Positions 24,750 through 34,441 of a DNA stretch of 64,000 bases are shown here, piece after piece. This DNA is from Cytophagaceae bacterium (GTDB lineage Bacteria > Bacteroidota > Bacteroidia > Flavobacteriales > Flavobacteriaceae), in assembly GCA_002710685.1 (NCBI GenBank), contig PALD01000037.1:62001-126000 (forward strand), read 5' to 3'. The number at the start of each line of letters is the position of its first letter. The first letter of the stretch is position 1. The position numbers and the translations under genes were made by a program. The notes under the pieces are model-generated. The model searched no databases, was not told the DNA's origin, and saw only the letters and a list, made by a program, of their open reading frames with translations.

Positions 24750-26414
24750 TTATTGATTTTGAGATGAAAGTTCTGCCATTTTAAAGGCATTGTACATATT
24801 GACCATTTTCCCAGATTTGGATATCTCTGAAAATTTACGGGTATTATCTGGTTCTCCGCCCAAAATAACCATCATGTTTGAGGTTGTACCGCTCTGCATG
24901 ATGATTTGCTTGATCTGCGCTGCGCTAAACTGTGGATAATAAGACCTGAGCATGGCGGCCACACCCGCAACTTCTGGGGCGGCCATGGATGTACCCTGCA
25001 AGAACCTGTATTTATTTTCTGGGATGGTGGACCAGATTTTCATTCCCGGGGCAAAAATATCAACATTTGATTTGCCATAATTTGAGAATGGCGCGATGAG
25101 GTCACCGCTGTACACGTCATTAAGTGCGCCTATGGTGATCACGTTATCCGCAAATTCAATATTATCGGCCAGTTGATCGTTAGGATAAACGGTTTTGCCA
25201 CCATCCAGGTCATATGATTCGTTTCCGGCAGCATTGACGATCAACACGTCTTTTTTAGCGGCATATTTTATGGCATCATACACCCACTCAGGATGCGTTG
25301 CATAATATTTTCCAAAACTTGTGTTGATGACCTTGGCCCCATTATCTACCGCATAGCGCAGAGCAAGGGCAATGTCCTTATCGCGCTCGTCACCATCAGG
25401 TACGGCACGCACGGTCATGATTTTTACATTATTTGCTACCCCGTTAGCACCTATGCCGTTGGTACGCTCTGCGGCGATGATGCCCGCGACATGGGTACCG
25501 TGCATCGCTCCTTCAGCCGTGGGGCCCATCACGTTATTGTCTCCATAGGTCACGTCCTTGATGTCATCTGGGTCATCCCCCAGTACGTCGCGGTAATGGC
25601 CGTCAAGGTTGAGGTTGTCGTTCAACCTGCTGGTGAGGCTAGTGATGCCCTCATTGATTGATTCCAGGAATTTTGGGATGCTGTCTTCATATTCAAACAT
25701 CTGCATGAGGCCATTTTTTGCTTGTATCATCATGGGATCTGCAAATTCCTGCTTGGCAAGTTCATCTTTAGTATAATCTTCCTTGCCCAGTTCTTCTGAC
25801 ATCAACTTGTGTGCCTGTTCAACAAATTGCACGATTTGTTGATATTGTTGCAGTTGTTGTTGATTTTCTTGATACTCTTTATCATACTCTTCCCTAGCAG
25901 CTGTATAGGTCTTGAACATCTCCTTGTCCTTTGCAGCAATTTGGTCAAGGGTCTTGCCCTTGAATATGGGGTCATATTTTTGGATGATGCGCGACATCTC
26001 GAGTTGTTCAGCTTCTATGTTGCCCAGGAAATTCCATCCATGCACATCATCAATATACCCGTTGTTATCATCATCCTTACCGTTGTTGGGTATCTCATCT
26101 TCATTGGTCCATATCACGCCATCGAGGTCTTCATGCTCGATATCCACACCACTGTCGACCACGCCCACGACCACTGTTTTCCCGGTCTTGTTCTTAATGA
26201 TCTCAGCGTAGGTCTTGTCAACGCTCATCCCTGGGATGGTATCGTGAAGAAGGTCTTGAAAGTCCCATGATTTCAGTTGGTCTTCGGTGAGCTCAGCAAC
26301 TTTTGTGGGTACGGCATCTACATTTTCGGTTTGTACCTGTACCAGTGGTGCGGTGGTATCACAGCTGTGCAGTGCAAATGCAGCCATTAATGCTGCTGGA
26401 ATCAATCTTTTCAT
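24750..26414 (-). CDS. S8 family subtilisin-like lipoprotein protease
   Basis: A 554-residue protease with a lipoprotein signal (lipobox ending at Cys18). The catalytic triad is Asp87 (VVDSGVDIEH), His305 (HGTHVAGI) and Ser476 (GTSMAAPEVAG), with the oxyanion Asn397 in NAAGNE. Between Asp87 and His305 there are about 218 residues instead of the usual 35-60; the insert (about 135-285) is helical, rich in Glu, Gln and Asp, and includes a QQQLQQYQQ stretch. Two Asp-rich loops (NNGKDDDNNGYIDD, about 110-123) look like calcium sites. It is middle gene of the MBL-S8-M1 operon and is probably tethered in the periplasm or on the outer membrane. Confidence 0.95.
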   Translation of the reverse strand: MKRLIPAALMAAFALHSCDTTAPLVQVQTENVDAVPTKVAELTEDQLKSWDFQDLLHDTIPGMSVDKTYAEIIKNKTGKTVVVGVVDSGVDIEHEDLDGVIWTNEDEIPNNGKDDDNNGYIDDVHGWNFLGNIEAEQLEMSRIIQKYDPIFKGKTLDQIAAKDKEMFKTYTAAREEYDKEYQENQQQLQQYQQIVQFVEQAHKLMSEELGKEDYTKDELAKQEFADPMMIQAKNGLMQMFEYEDSIPKFLESINEGITSLTSRLNDNLNLDGHYRDVLGDDPDDIKDVTYGDNNVMGPTAEGAMHGTHVAGIIAAERTNGIGANGVANNVKIMTVRAVPDGDERDKDIALALRYAVDNGAKVINTSFGKYYATHPEWVYDAIKYAAKKDVLIVNAAGNESYDLDGGKTVYPNDQLADNIEFADNVITIGALNDVYSGDLIAPFSNYGKSNVDIFAPGMKIWSTIPENKYRFLQGTSMAAPEVAGVAAMLRSYYPQFSAAQIKQIIMQSGTTSNMMVILGGEPDNTRKFSEISKSGKMVNMYNAFKMAELSSQNQ

Positions 26415-26430
26415 TCTATCTATATGTTGT

Positions 26431-27291
26431 TTAATTAATAACCTCTTCTATCTCAAAGCTTTTGTCCAGGCGAACACCCTTTTCAGTATTCTTTACCGTG
26501 ATTATGGGGTTATGGGCATCATGCTCCAGCCATAAATAGTAACCTTCTTCTGCAGCTTTTGATAGAAATTTTTCCTTTTCGTTTAACGTCAATAACGGCC
26601 GGGTATCAAAACCCATGACATACGGGAGTGGTAAATGGCCGGCGGTGGGCAGGAGGTCTGCGGCAAAAACGATGACCTTGTCCTTGTATTTTATATGGGG
26701 TATCATTTGCTTATCAGTATGACCATCAACAAAAAGAACGCCAAAATCCAGCTCTGTATCTATGATAAACCCCTCTGAAGTGTTGTTGATGAACTTGAGC
26801 TGCCCACTTGCTTCAATGGGCAGGATGTTTTCTTTTAAAAACGAGGCCTTTTCCCTTGCATTGGGTTTTGTGGCCCATTCCCAGTGGTCTTTATTGCTCC
26901 AGTACGTGGCGTTTTTAAATACCGTTTGCGGGGTCTTGCCATCTTTTTGCCATGCTATGGCGCCGCCACAATGGTCAAAGTGCAGGTGGGTGAGAAAGAC
27001 ATCGGTAATATCTTCCGTTGAAAATCCTTTCGCTTTAAGCGAACTTTTTAAATCATGGTCTCCCCAAGGGTGGTAATAACCAAAGAACTTATCGCCCTGC
27101 TTGTTGCCCATACCGGTGTCAAGTAGTATCAACCTGTTGCCGTCTTCAATGAGGAGGCAACGGGCGGCAATATCAATCATGTTGTTGTTATCAGCGGGAT
27201 TTGTCCTGGACCAGAGAGATTTGGGGACCACGCCAAACATGGCTCCACCATCCAGTTTGAAATTCCCCGCTTCGATAGCGTGAATATGCAT
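26431..27291 (-). CDS. MBL-fold metallo-hydrolase
   Basis: A 286-residue soluble protein of the metallo-beta-lactamase fold. The metal site HLHFDHCGG lies at about residues 115-123, LLDTGMG at about 57-63, and further metal ligands in FVDGHTDKQM and WLEHDAHNP. The sequence resembles lactonase-like (AHL lactonase/quorum-quenching type) or general thiolester hydrolases; the substrate cannot be chosen by eye. There is no signal peptide, so it is cytoplasmic, unlike the two exported peptidases encoded downstream. It is the first gene of the operon, divergent from the antiporter gene. Confidence 0.9.
   Translation of the reverse strand: MHIHAIEAGNFKLDGGAMFGVVPKSLWSRTNPADNNNMIDIAARCLLIEDGNRLILLDTGMGNKQGDKFFGYYHPWGDHDLKSSLKAKGFSTEDITDVFLTHLHFDHCGGAIAWQKDGKTPQTVFKNATYWSNKDHWEWATKPNAREKASFLKENILPIEASGQLKFINNTSEGFIIDTELDFGVLFVDGHTDKQMIPHIKYKDKVIVFAADLLPTAGHLPLPYVMGFDTRPLLTLNEKEKFLSKAAEEGYYLWLEHDAHNPIITVKNTEKGVRLDKSFEIEEVIN
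27029..27043. repeat. Dispersed palindrome copy TTCGCTT-T-AAGCGAA
   Basis: Seven-base arms around a single T, in the MBL hydrolase coding region. Confidence 0.65.
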
Positions 27292-27438
27292 AAGATATAG
27301 TAAAAGTCCTGCAAGTTACTAAAAGCGTTAAAAATGGGTTTTGGGGCGAGATATATTAAGCTATATTTAACAAGGAAATATGCAAGTAGGATTTTTGCCT
27401 TACGGCGGAAATACTTAACATAGCACAAATTTTGATAT

Positions 27439-29301
27439 ATGCTTGAACTGGGAGGGATTATTATTTTGGGGATCTTAGCACAATGGACCGCGTGGAAATT
27501 AAAGATACCGGCGATATTGCCGTTGATCCTTGTGGGACTTTTTGTGGGCCCTTTTTCTTCCCTCTATACCGAGGATGGTACTAAATGGATAGAACCTATC
27601 TGGGATGGTGAAGTGGGGATATTCCCCGGGGAGCGGCTGTTTAATTTTGTGTCCCTGGCCATTGGCGTCATCCTTTTTGAAGGTGGGCTGACCCTGAGGT
27701 TCAGCGAGGTGAGGAACACGGCCCCCATGATTACAAAATTAATCACCATAGGATCTGTGGTGACATTCTTTGGCGGTGCCGTGGCAGCGTTTTACCTTTT
27801 TGGCCTTGACTGGAGGATTGCTTTTCTGTTTTCTGCCCTGATAATCGTGACGGGCCCCACGGTGATAACGCCCATCTTGCGCAACATCCCCTTAAAAAAG
27901 GATATCTCTGCAATTTTAAAATGGGAGGGTATCCTCATTGACCCCATTGGGGCACTGGTAGCGGTATTGGTCTTTGAATTCATCAGTGTGGGTGCCGGTT
28001 CTGAGTTTACCTTGACCGCACTTGAGGAGTTTGGCAAGATCGTGCTCTTTGGTTTTACCTTTGGGTTCACATTTGCCCACGGCCTGGCTTTTGCCATAAA
28101 GCGTAACGTGATCCCGCATTATCTCTTGAACGTTTCTACCCTTGCCGCGGTGCTTGGCGTGTTCTTGCTCTCAGACCTTTTTGCCCACGAGAGCGGTCTT
28201 CTATCTGTCGTGGTGATGGGAATGGTAATGGGCAATATCAAACTGCCCAACATCAAGGAACTGCTTTATTTTAAAGAATCCCTGAGCGTTCTGCTTATTT
28301 CGATCCTGTTCATATTACTGGCGGCAAATATCAATATTGATGACCTGTACCTCATCTTTAACTGGAATGCGGTCATCCTTTTTGCCATTGTCGTTTTCAT
28401 ACTCAGGCCCATAGGTGTTTTTTTAAGTGCCATAGGCAGTGGGCTTAGTACCAGTGAGAAAATATTTGTAAGCTGGGTGGGTCCCCGGGGTATCGTGGCA
28501 GCAGGTATCGCATCGCTCTTTGGCCTTAAGCTTGCCAGCGAAAACGTAGAAGGTGCAGAATATATCACGCCACTGGTATTCATGATCGTGCTGGGCACGG
28601 TATTGCTCAATGCCACCACGGCAAGGCTCGTGGCGCGGGTAGTGGGCGTCTTCCTCACAAAATCTGAAGGTATCGTGATGATAGGCGCATCAAGGGCCTC
28701 CAGGATAATAGGAGAATACCTGCAGCGCAATGACCGCCACGTGGTGCTTGTGGATAGCAACACCAGCAATATTCAAAAAGCAAAAGAAAGGGGCCTTGAG
28801 GCCATTGAAGAAAGTATCTATAGCGACAGCCTGCTCAATAATATTGAATTGAACGACGTGGGTTACCTCATGGCATTGACCGGTAATGGGGATATTAACA
28901 AATATGCCATTGATCGATTCAAGGGTATTTTTGGCGAAAATGGTTCGTTTAGATTGATAACCCCAGAGGAAATGAACAATCCTTCCACAAACCCAAAAGA
29001 AGGCCTGTTTTCCCCCACGGACGATTTTATCCGCTTGACGGAAGTTGCCCGCAGTTATCCCTCGATTCAGGAGATTGATGTTGAAAATAAGGAAAGGTTC
29101 AAGTTGATGATTGAGCACTCAAGAACAGATAGCGACATCGTGCCCGTATTCTTGAAAATGCAGGATGGTGACCTTCAGATACTTAAATCAAATATCGACG
29201 AACTGGAAGTTGAGAGCTTTGAGGGCACAAAACTTGTTTATCTGGGGAAACCCTTTGACCCAGAAGATATAAACGCAAAAGTAGAGAAGAAAGATGAGTA
29301 A
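27439..29301 (+). CDS. CPA1-type sodium(potassium)/proton antiporter with TrkA-N domain
   Basis: A 620-residue membrane protein with about 12 hydrophobic helices over residues 1-395 and a cytoplasmic TrkA-N/RCK nucleotide-binding domain starting near residue 410 (IVMIGASRASRIIGEYL). The membrane part carries the antiporter signatures FEGGLTLRF (about 78-87) and SGLLSVVVMGMVMGN. Members exchange Na+ or K+ for protons and protect against alkaline or salt stress. The RCK domain suggests gating by nucleotides. Its 3' end overlaps the next gene by 8 bases. It is divergent from the MBL-S8-M1 operon, with a shared 147-base promoter gap. Confidence 0.93.
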   Translation: MLELGGIIILGILAQWTAWKLKIPAILPLILVGLFVGPFSSLYTEDGTKWIEPIWDGEVGIFPGERLFNFVSLAIGVILFEGGLTLRFSEVRNTAPMITKLITIGSVVTFFGGAVAAFYLFGLDWRIAFLFSALIIVTGPTVITPILRNIPLKKDISAILKWEGILIDPIGALVAVLVFEFISVGAGSEFTLTALEEFGKIVLFGFTFGFTFAHGLAFAIKRNVIPHYLLNVSTLAAVLGVFLLSDLFAHESGLLSVVVMGMVMGNIKLPNIKELLYFKESLSVLLISILFILLAANINIDDLYLIFNWNAVILFAIVVFILRPIGVFLSAIGSGLSTSEKIFVSWVGPRGIVAAGIASLFGLKLASENVEGAEYITPLVFMIVLGTVLLNATTARLVARVVGVFLTKSEGIVMIGASRASRIIGEYLQRNDRHVVLVDSNTSNIQKAKERGLEAIEESIYSDSLLNNIELNDVGYLMALTGNGDINKYAIDRFKGIFGENGSFRLITPEEMNNPSTNPKEGLFSPTDDFIRLTEVARSYPSIQEIDVENKERFKLMIEHSRTDSDIVPVFLKMQDGDLQILKSNIDELEVESFEGTKLVYLGKPFDPEDINAKVEKKDE

Positions 29302-29827
29302 ACCCTTAAGAGCCTACATGTTCCTTTTTTTTATCAATTGTCCACTGCTCTTACTGTCACAAGAAGAACAATCCTCAGCACCCTTAATAGATTTTGAGAC
29401 CGTCTCAACCTATGCTGATGCCAGGAACGGTGACAATGTGGTCCATGATTTTGACAATATTTTCAGCAGTGCTCAAAAAGCTGAACTTACCCAGGTCCTC
29501 AAGGATTTTTCAACGGCAAGTACAAAGGAAATAAGCGTGCTCACGGTCAAGAATTATGCTCCCTATCAAGACATTCAACAGTATGCTGCAGACCTGGGCA
29601 ATTTCCTGGGCATGGGCGGCAAGAACGATGCAAATGCTGTGATCGTGGTGCTATGTAGGTCACGGGGCGCACTGGGTATCGTGCCGGGCACAACTGCCGA
29701 AACAGTCTTTACCCCCGCAATACTCAACACGATTGTCGAGCAAAAAATGGTTCCCGAACTCTCAAGGGGAGACTTCTATAAAGGGATGAAGAACGGCGTA
29801 GAGGCAATCATTGCCCAATGGCAGTGA
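29294..29827 (+). CDS. TPM domain (TLP18.3/Psb32/MOLO-1) exported protein
   Basis: A 177-residue protein with a signal peptide ending near LLLLSQ (residue 23), followed by a TPM domain: VHDFDNIFSSAQKAELTQVL near residue 50, a central strand, and VIVVLCRSRGALGIVPG near 115, as in PF04536. TPM domains are found in membrane-associated or periplasmic proteins of varied roles, including photosystem repair in plants. The start overlaps the antiporter gene by 8 bases, so the two are co-translated. Its stop codon meets the stop codon of the convergent small membrane gene at 29828. Confidence 0.88.
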   Translation: MSKPLRAYMFLFFINCPLLLLSQEEQSSAPLIDFETVSTYADARNGDNVVHDFDNIFSSAQKAELTQVLKDFSTASTKEISVLTVKNYAPYQDIQQYAADLGNFLGMGGKNDANAVIVVLCRSRGALGIVPGTTAETVFTPAILNTIVEQKMVPELSRGDFYKGMKNGVEAIIAQWQ

Positions 29828-30001
29828 TTACTCTTTGGGCTTATTGGGCTTGAGCCAGTCAGAAATAACAAGAATAATCCCAACGACCGTTCCCAGGGCC
29901 AGTACCCATACCGCGACATCGTTCTGCTTGAGGTTGGTTACCTGTGTGACAACACCGCATATCAAGATAAGGGCAAGCCCCACGATTTGAATTTTCCGCA
30001 T
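29828..30001 (-). CDS. Small two-helix membrane protein downstream of lepA
   Basis: A 57-residue ORF from the ATG at 30001, starting MRKIQIVGLALILICG, with helices at about residues 5-20 and 30-47 and a Lys/Pro-rich end (DWLKPNKPKE). It begins one base after the lepA stop codon on the same strand and ends against the TPM gene stop codon. This tight placement makes it a probable member of the lepA message. I do not recognise a family; length and hydrophobicity fit a small inner-membrane protein. Confidence 0.65.
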   Translation of the reverse strand: MRKIQIVGLALILICGVVTQVTNLKQNDVAVWVLALGTVVGIILVISDWLKPNKPKE

Positions 30002-30002
30002 A

Positions 30003-31799
30003 TTAATCGTTCAGTTTAAGGACCGCCATGAAGGCTTCCTGTGGGATTTCCACATTTCCTATCGCGCGCATGCGTTTTTTACCCTTTTTCTGTTTTTCGA
30101 GAAGTTTTCGCTTACGCGAAATATCACCACCATAACATTTGGCGGTAACATCTTTTCTAAGGGCTTTCACGGTCTCCCTCGCGATGATCTTGGCCCCTAT
30201 TGCCGCTTGGATAGGGATGTCAAACTGTTGGCGTGGGATAAGTTCTTTGAGCTTCTCGCACATCTTTTTACCTATGTCATAAGCATTGTCCCTGTGTAGC
30301 AGGGCAGATAGTGCATCAACGGTGTTTCCATTAAGGAGCACGTCAACCTTGACAAGGTGAGACTGGCGCATCCCTATGGGTGAGTAATCAAAGGATGCAT
30401 ACCCCTTGCTCACCGTTTTTAAGCGGTCATAAAAGTCAAACACAATCTCTGCCAGTGGCATGTCAAAGTTGAGTTCAACACGTTCAGTGGTAAGGTAGGT
30501 CTGGTTTGTGATTTCGCCACGCTTCTCGATGCAAAGTGACATGACGGGGCCCACAAAATCTGATTTTGTTATGATTGAAGCCTTGATATAGGGTTCTTCA
30601 ACACGGTCCATGACAGATGGGTCAGGAAGGTCTGAGGGGTTGTTTACCAATATGGCTTCATCAGGGTTCTTTATTGAATATGCGTGATAGGACACGTTGG
30701 GCACCGTGGTGATGACCGTCATGTCAAATTCACGTTCCAGCCTTTCCTGTACAATCTCCAGGTGCAGCATCCCCAGGAACCCACAACGGAACCCAAAACC
30801 CAGTGCGGCGGAACTCTCTGGCTGAAATACCAGTGATGCATCATTAAGTTGCAGCTTTTCCATGGAGGCACGCAGCTCTTCGTATTCTTCCGTGTCAACG
30901 GGATAAATACCCGCAAACACCATGGGCTTTACATCCTCAAATCCAGAAATCGCATTCTTGGTGGGTTCTACTTTATCCGTTATCGTATCACCCACTTTTA
31001 CCTCGCGGGCATCCTTTATACCCGTGATGAGGTAGCCCACGTCACCGGCCTTGATTTCTTTTTTGGGCAGTTGTTTCAACTTTAGCGTGCCCACTTCATC
31101 GGCAAAATAAGATTTACCGGTGTTTATGAATTTTATCTGTTGGCCTTTTGTGATCTTGCCGTTGATGACCCTAAAGTAGGTCTCAACACCTCTAAAAGGG
31201 TTATATACCGAGTCAAAGATCAAGGCCTGCAGCGGCTCGTCAACATTACCCTTGGGGGCGGGGATCCTGTCTATGATCGCATTGAGTATTTCCTGGATTC
31301 CAAGGCCCGTTTTTGCACTGGCGGGGATAACATCTTCTGGGTCGCAGCCCAAAAGGTCAACGATATCATCAGTAACTTCTTCTGGACTTGCACTGGGCAG
31401 GTCGACCTTGTTCAATACCGGGATGATCTCCAGGTCGTTTTCTAGGGCAAGGTACAGGTTAGAGATGGTTTGCGCCTGGATGCTCTGTGCGGCGTCCACA
31501 ACAAGGAGCGCACCTTCACAGGCCGCGATACTCCTGGATACTTCATATGAGAAGTCCACATGCCCCGGTGTGTCAATCAAGTTAAGGACAAAGGGTTCGC
31601 CATTATGGATATAGTCCATCTGGATGGCATGTGATTTTATGGTAATCCCACGTTCACGCTCAAGGTCCATGTTGTCAAGCAACTGGTCTTGTTTTTCCCT
31701 TTCGGTAACAGAGCCGGTATAGTCCAGCAATCTATCTGCAAGGGTGCTTTTTCCGTGGTCAATATGCGCTATTATGCAAAAGTTGCGAATGTTCTTCAT
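30003..31799 (-). CDS. lepA: Elongation factor 4 (LepA)
   Basis: Ribosome-associated GTPase thought to help stalled or back-translocated ribosomes and initiation. The 598-residue protein has the P-loop AHIDHGKST (about residues 9-17), the DTPGH switch, NKVD base-recognition motif, and the LepA-specific C-terminal domain with [14 protein letters not shown] and [18 protein letters not shown] start at the ATG at 31799 ([14 protein letters not shown]), the family norm; a TTG two codons upstream is possible. A TATATTTG promoter box lies at 31831-31838. A perfect copy of the dispersed palindrome lies within the conserved ISRKRKL codons. Confidence 0.98.
   Translation of the reverse strand: MKNIRNFCIIAHIDHGKSTLADRLLDYTGSVTEREKQDQLLDNMDLERERGITIKSHAIQMDYIHNGEPFVLNLIDTPGHVDFSYEVSRSIAACEGALLVVDAAQSIQAQTISNLYLALENDLEIIPVLNKVDLPSASPEEVTDDIVDLLGCDPEDVIPASAKTGLGIQEILNAIIDRIPAPKGNVDEPLQALIFDSVYNPFRGVETYFRVINGKITKGQQIKFINTGKSYFADEVGTLKLKQLPKKEIKAGDVGYLITGIKDAREVKVGDTITDKVEPTKNAISGFEDVKPMVFAGIYPVDTEEYEELRASMEKLQLNDASLVFQPESSAALGFGFRCGFLGMLHLEIVQERLEREFDMTVITTVPNVSYHAYSIKNPDEAILVNNPSDLPDPSVMDRVEEPYIKASIITKSDFVGPVMSLCIEKRGEITNQTYLTTERVELNFDMPLAEIVFDFYDRLKTVSKGYASFDYSPIGMRQSHLVKVDVLLNGNTVDALSALLHRDNAYDIGKKMCEKLKELIPRQQFDIPIQAAIGAKIIARETVKALRKDVTAKCYGGDISRKRKLLEKQKKGKKRMRAIGNVEIPQEAFMAVLKLND
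30106..30121. repeat. Dispersed palindrome TTTCGC-TTAC-GCGAAA, perfect copy
   Basis: Perfect six-base arms in the lepA coding region at the ISRKRKL codons; the coding strand reads GTAA in the loop. Confidence 0.7.
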
Positions 31800-31830
31800 A
31801 GTCAATCAAAATGGCATGCGAGCCAAAGCG

Positions 31831-31838
31831 CAAATATA
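31831..31838 (-). promoter_or_regulatory. -7 box of the lepA promoter
   Basis: TATATTTG on the minus strand, 32 bases before the lepA ATG. Confidence 0.5.
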
Positions 31839-31960
31839 CGTTTTAGAAATACCATAAACTAAAATTATTGAACTACCCTAAAACCGTTGAAAGATTGAAA
31901 AAAAAATCATTAATCCAGATTCTTAAAGTCCCATAATTTTAACGTATTTTTAACGCTCCA

Positions 31961-34384
31961 ATGAACCAACTTTCAACCTTTATATTTCTGCTTGTCGCTG
32001 GGATAACCATGGCCCAGCAACAACACATTACCGGCTCCGTTATTTCAGATAACGGAGAATCAATAGGTTATGCAAATATTCTACTACTTGCGGCTCGAGA
32101 CTCCACGATAGTTTCGGGTACCATGGCCCTTGAAAATGGGCATTTTAAATTTGATAAAGTACCCATGGATTCTGTCATTGTCAAGGCCACCTTTGTGGGG
32201 TTTAAGGATGCGTACTCTGATATTCTTGTTGTTGATAAGTCAATTTCAGGACTGGTCCTGACGCTTAGGGAGTCTACTGAGGTGCTTGATGAAATTCATG
32301 TCATGGCAAAAAGGCCCACGATTCAACAGCAGGTTGATAGACTGGTCTTTAATGTAGAAAACACCATCGCGGCCACGGGCAACACCTATGATATTTTACG
32401 CAGGACCCCCAGCGTCATGGTGGTAAATGATGAAATCAAGGTGAGGAACCAGCCAGCCGTGATATACATCAATGACAGAAAGGTGTACTTAACGGCACAA
32501 GAACTTAAACAATTGCTGGAGGGTTTTTCTGGAGAAAATGTAAAATCTGTTGAGGTAATTACAAACCCACCTGCAAAATATGATGCAGAGGGTGGGTCGG
32601 TAATCAATATCGTAACCTCAAAAAACCCATCCATAGGCTACAAAGGAAGCCTCCAGGCAACGTCCACACAGTCAATTTATGGCAAGAATACCTTGTCAAC
32701 TAGCCATTATTATAAAACTAACGGTATCAATGCCTTTGTAAACTACAGCTATAACAATGAACAAAATTATAAGCAGGACGATAGCCGCATAAATTATACA
32801 GGATCTGCAATGTTTGAGCCCTCAAGCTGGTATTCAGATTTCAAGAGGGATGAAAAAAAGACAGCACATAGCGTCAACGCAATAATTGATTTCGCTTTAA
32901 GCGAAAAAAACTCCCTGAGCTTCACAACAAATGCACTGCTTACCCCCCGGAAAGAAAACCTGATACGCAGCACCACTGAAATCTATGGAGCTGATGCCGT
33001 GCTCGACTCAATTTACTGGACCAACGGTTTCCTGGATGAAGAAAACCTTACCTACCTTGCCGGGCTAGATTATAGCCAGGACATGGGTGAAGCTTCTAAA
33101 CTGACCGCAAAGGCAAATTTTATCTATTATGACGATGAGCGCAGGCAGGATGTAAGCACAAGCTATGTGTTGCCCAACGGTGACAATTTGACCCACAACT
33201 CGTTTTACACCCTTCCTGCCCAAAACTCAAGGATATATACCGGTCAAGTGGATTACACCACCGCATTGGGCAAATGGAGTGTTGAGACCGGCATAAAATA
33301 TGCTGGCATAAACTCTGAAAGCAAGCAGGATTTTATGCTCAACACCCCAAACAATCAAAAATTTGATGGCATCCTCTCTGATAATTTCAAATACACAGAA
33401 AATATCTATGCTGCCTATCTAAGTACTTCCAGAAACTGGGAAAAGTGGAGTGTACAGGGAGGCCTTAGGGCAGAATACACTGACGCACTGGGCAATTCAA
33501 TCACCCTGGGCAAGGTGAACTCACAAAAGTACCTTGAGCTTTTTCCTACCTTTTACGCGCTCAATACCATAAACGATAAGCACTCACTGGCATTATCATA
33601 TAGCCGCCGTATCTCAAGGCCACGTTTTCAAAGCCTTAACCCCTACCGCTACTATATCAATGAGAACAGCTACAATCAGGGCAATCCATTTATAACCGCC
33701 GGTATCTACAACAAGGTCAAAACCACCTGGACGTTCATGCATAACTTCTCGTTGAGCCTATACTATGACTGGAACACAAATCCTGAGGAACTCTTACCCT
33801 TTCAAGATAACGAAAACAGGGTTTTAAGGTATGAAAACACAAACATGAGGTTTCAAGAACAGTTTAGCCTGGACGCAACCTATTATGAATATCTTACTGA
33901 CTGGTGGCTGCACTCTTCGTACACCTCATTGTTTACCATGAAAAACCGCTTTATTGCCGAAGAAAGCGGCATGCAAGAGATAAGCCTTAGCAAGCCAGGT
34001 TTTTTTATGGAAACATATAACCAGTTGACGTTGAACAGTGACCAAAACCTATCAGCTGAAGTTATCACCTATTTTTTTACAAACTACATCAGCGGCAGCT
34101 ATACTTTTGACCGGCCACAGTTTGGCCTCACCGTAGGATTTAGAAAAACCTATTTTAACGATAGGCTATCCATGTCAGTCAACTTTGAAGATATTTTCAA
34201 TACCATGAACATCCCGCAGACCTCAAGATACCTCAACCAGGACAACAGCTATTTTGCAAAACCAGAATCTCAAAAGATTACCTTCTCGCTGCGCTATAGG
34301 TTTGGCAACTTTAAATTGCAGGATAATGACCGGGATGTTGAACCTCAAGAAGCTACAAGGCTAGAAGAAAAAACCATTAACTAA
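31961..34384 (+). CDS. Outer membrane beta-barrel family protein (TonB-receptor-like)
   Basis: An 807-residue outer-membrane protein. After a signal peptide (about residues 1-18, ending MAQ) comes a carboxypeptidase-regulatory-like domain (about 22-110; ITGSVISDNGESIGYANILL), then a TonB plug-like domain with RRTPSVMVVNDEIKVRNQ and a long beta-barrel region with aromatic-rich strands, matching the OMP_b-brl_3 family of Bacteroidota. I see no TonB box that I would trust. No SusD partner or transporter gene is adjacent, so the substrate is unknown. It is a single gene, divergent from lepA. Confidence 0.9.
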   Translation: MNQLSTFIFLLVAGITMAQQQHITGSVISDNGESIGYANILLLAARDSTIVSGTMALENGHFKFDKVPMDSVIVKATFVGFKDAYSDILVVDKSISGLVLTLRESTEVLDEIHVMAKRPTIQQQVDRLVFNVENTIAATGNTYDILRRTPSVMVVNDEIKVRNQPAVIYINDRKVYLTAQELKQLLEGFSGENVKSVEVITNPPAKYDAEGGSVINIVTSKNPSIGYKGSLQATSTQSIYGKNTLSTSHYYKTNGINAFVNYSYNNEQNYKQDDSRINYTGSAMFEPSSWYSDFKRDEKKTAHSVNAIIDFALSEKNSLSFTTNALLTPRKENLIRSTTEIYGADAVLDSIYWTNGFLDEENLTYLAGLDYSQDMGEASKLTAKANFIYYDDERRQDVSTSYVLPNGDNLTHNSFYTLPAQNSRIYTGQVDYTTALGKWSVETGIKYAGINSESKQDFMLNTPNNQKFDGILSDNFKYTENIYAAYLSTSRNWEKWSVQGGLRAEYTDALGNSITLGKVNSQKYLELFPTFYALNTINDKHSLALSYSRRISRPRFQSLNPYRYYINENSYNQGNPFITAGIYNKVKTTWTFMHNFSLSLYYDWNTNPEELLPFQDNENRVLRYENTNMRFQEQFSLDATYYEYLTDWWLHSSYTSLFTMKNRFIAEESGMQEISLSKPGFFMETYNQLTLNSDQNLSAEVITYFFTNYISGSYTFDRPQFGLTVGFRKTYFNDRLSMSVNFEDIFNTMNIPQTSRYLNQDNSYFAKPESQKITFSLRYRFGNFKLQDNDRDVEPQEATRLEEKTIN
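32890..32906. repeat. Dispersed palindrome TTTCGCTT-T-AAGCGAAA
   Basis: Eight-base arms around a single T, within the coding region of the outer-membrane receptor. Confidence 0.7.
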
Positions 34385-34388
34385 CTTG

Positions 34389-34407
34389 TTTTGGCTTAAA
34401 GCCAAAA
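34389..34407. repeat. Dispersed palindrome TTTTGGCTT-A-AAGCCAAAA
   Basis: The longest copy, with nine-base arms, sits 5 bases after the receptor stop codon and just upstream of the dusB promoter. With no T-run it is not a standard terminator, though it could act as a weak one. Confidence 0.75.
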
Positions 34408-34417
34408 TGATATTGCT

Positions 34418-34425
34418 TATTTTTG
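34418..34425 (+). promoter_or_regulatory. -7 box of the dusB promoter
   Basis: TATTTTTG, 17 bases before the TTG start of dusB. Confidence 0.45.
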
Positions 34426-34441
34426 CAAAAAAATTTCTGCT

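Noticed and set aside
24931..24939. Perfect DnaA box in the S8 protease gene
   Set aside because: Single box within conserved coding sequence; about one chance hit is expected per 130 kb, and there is no cluster.
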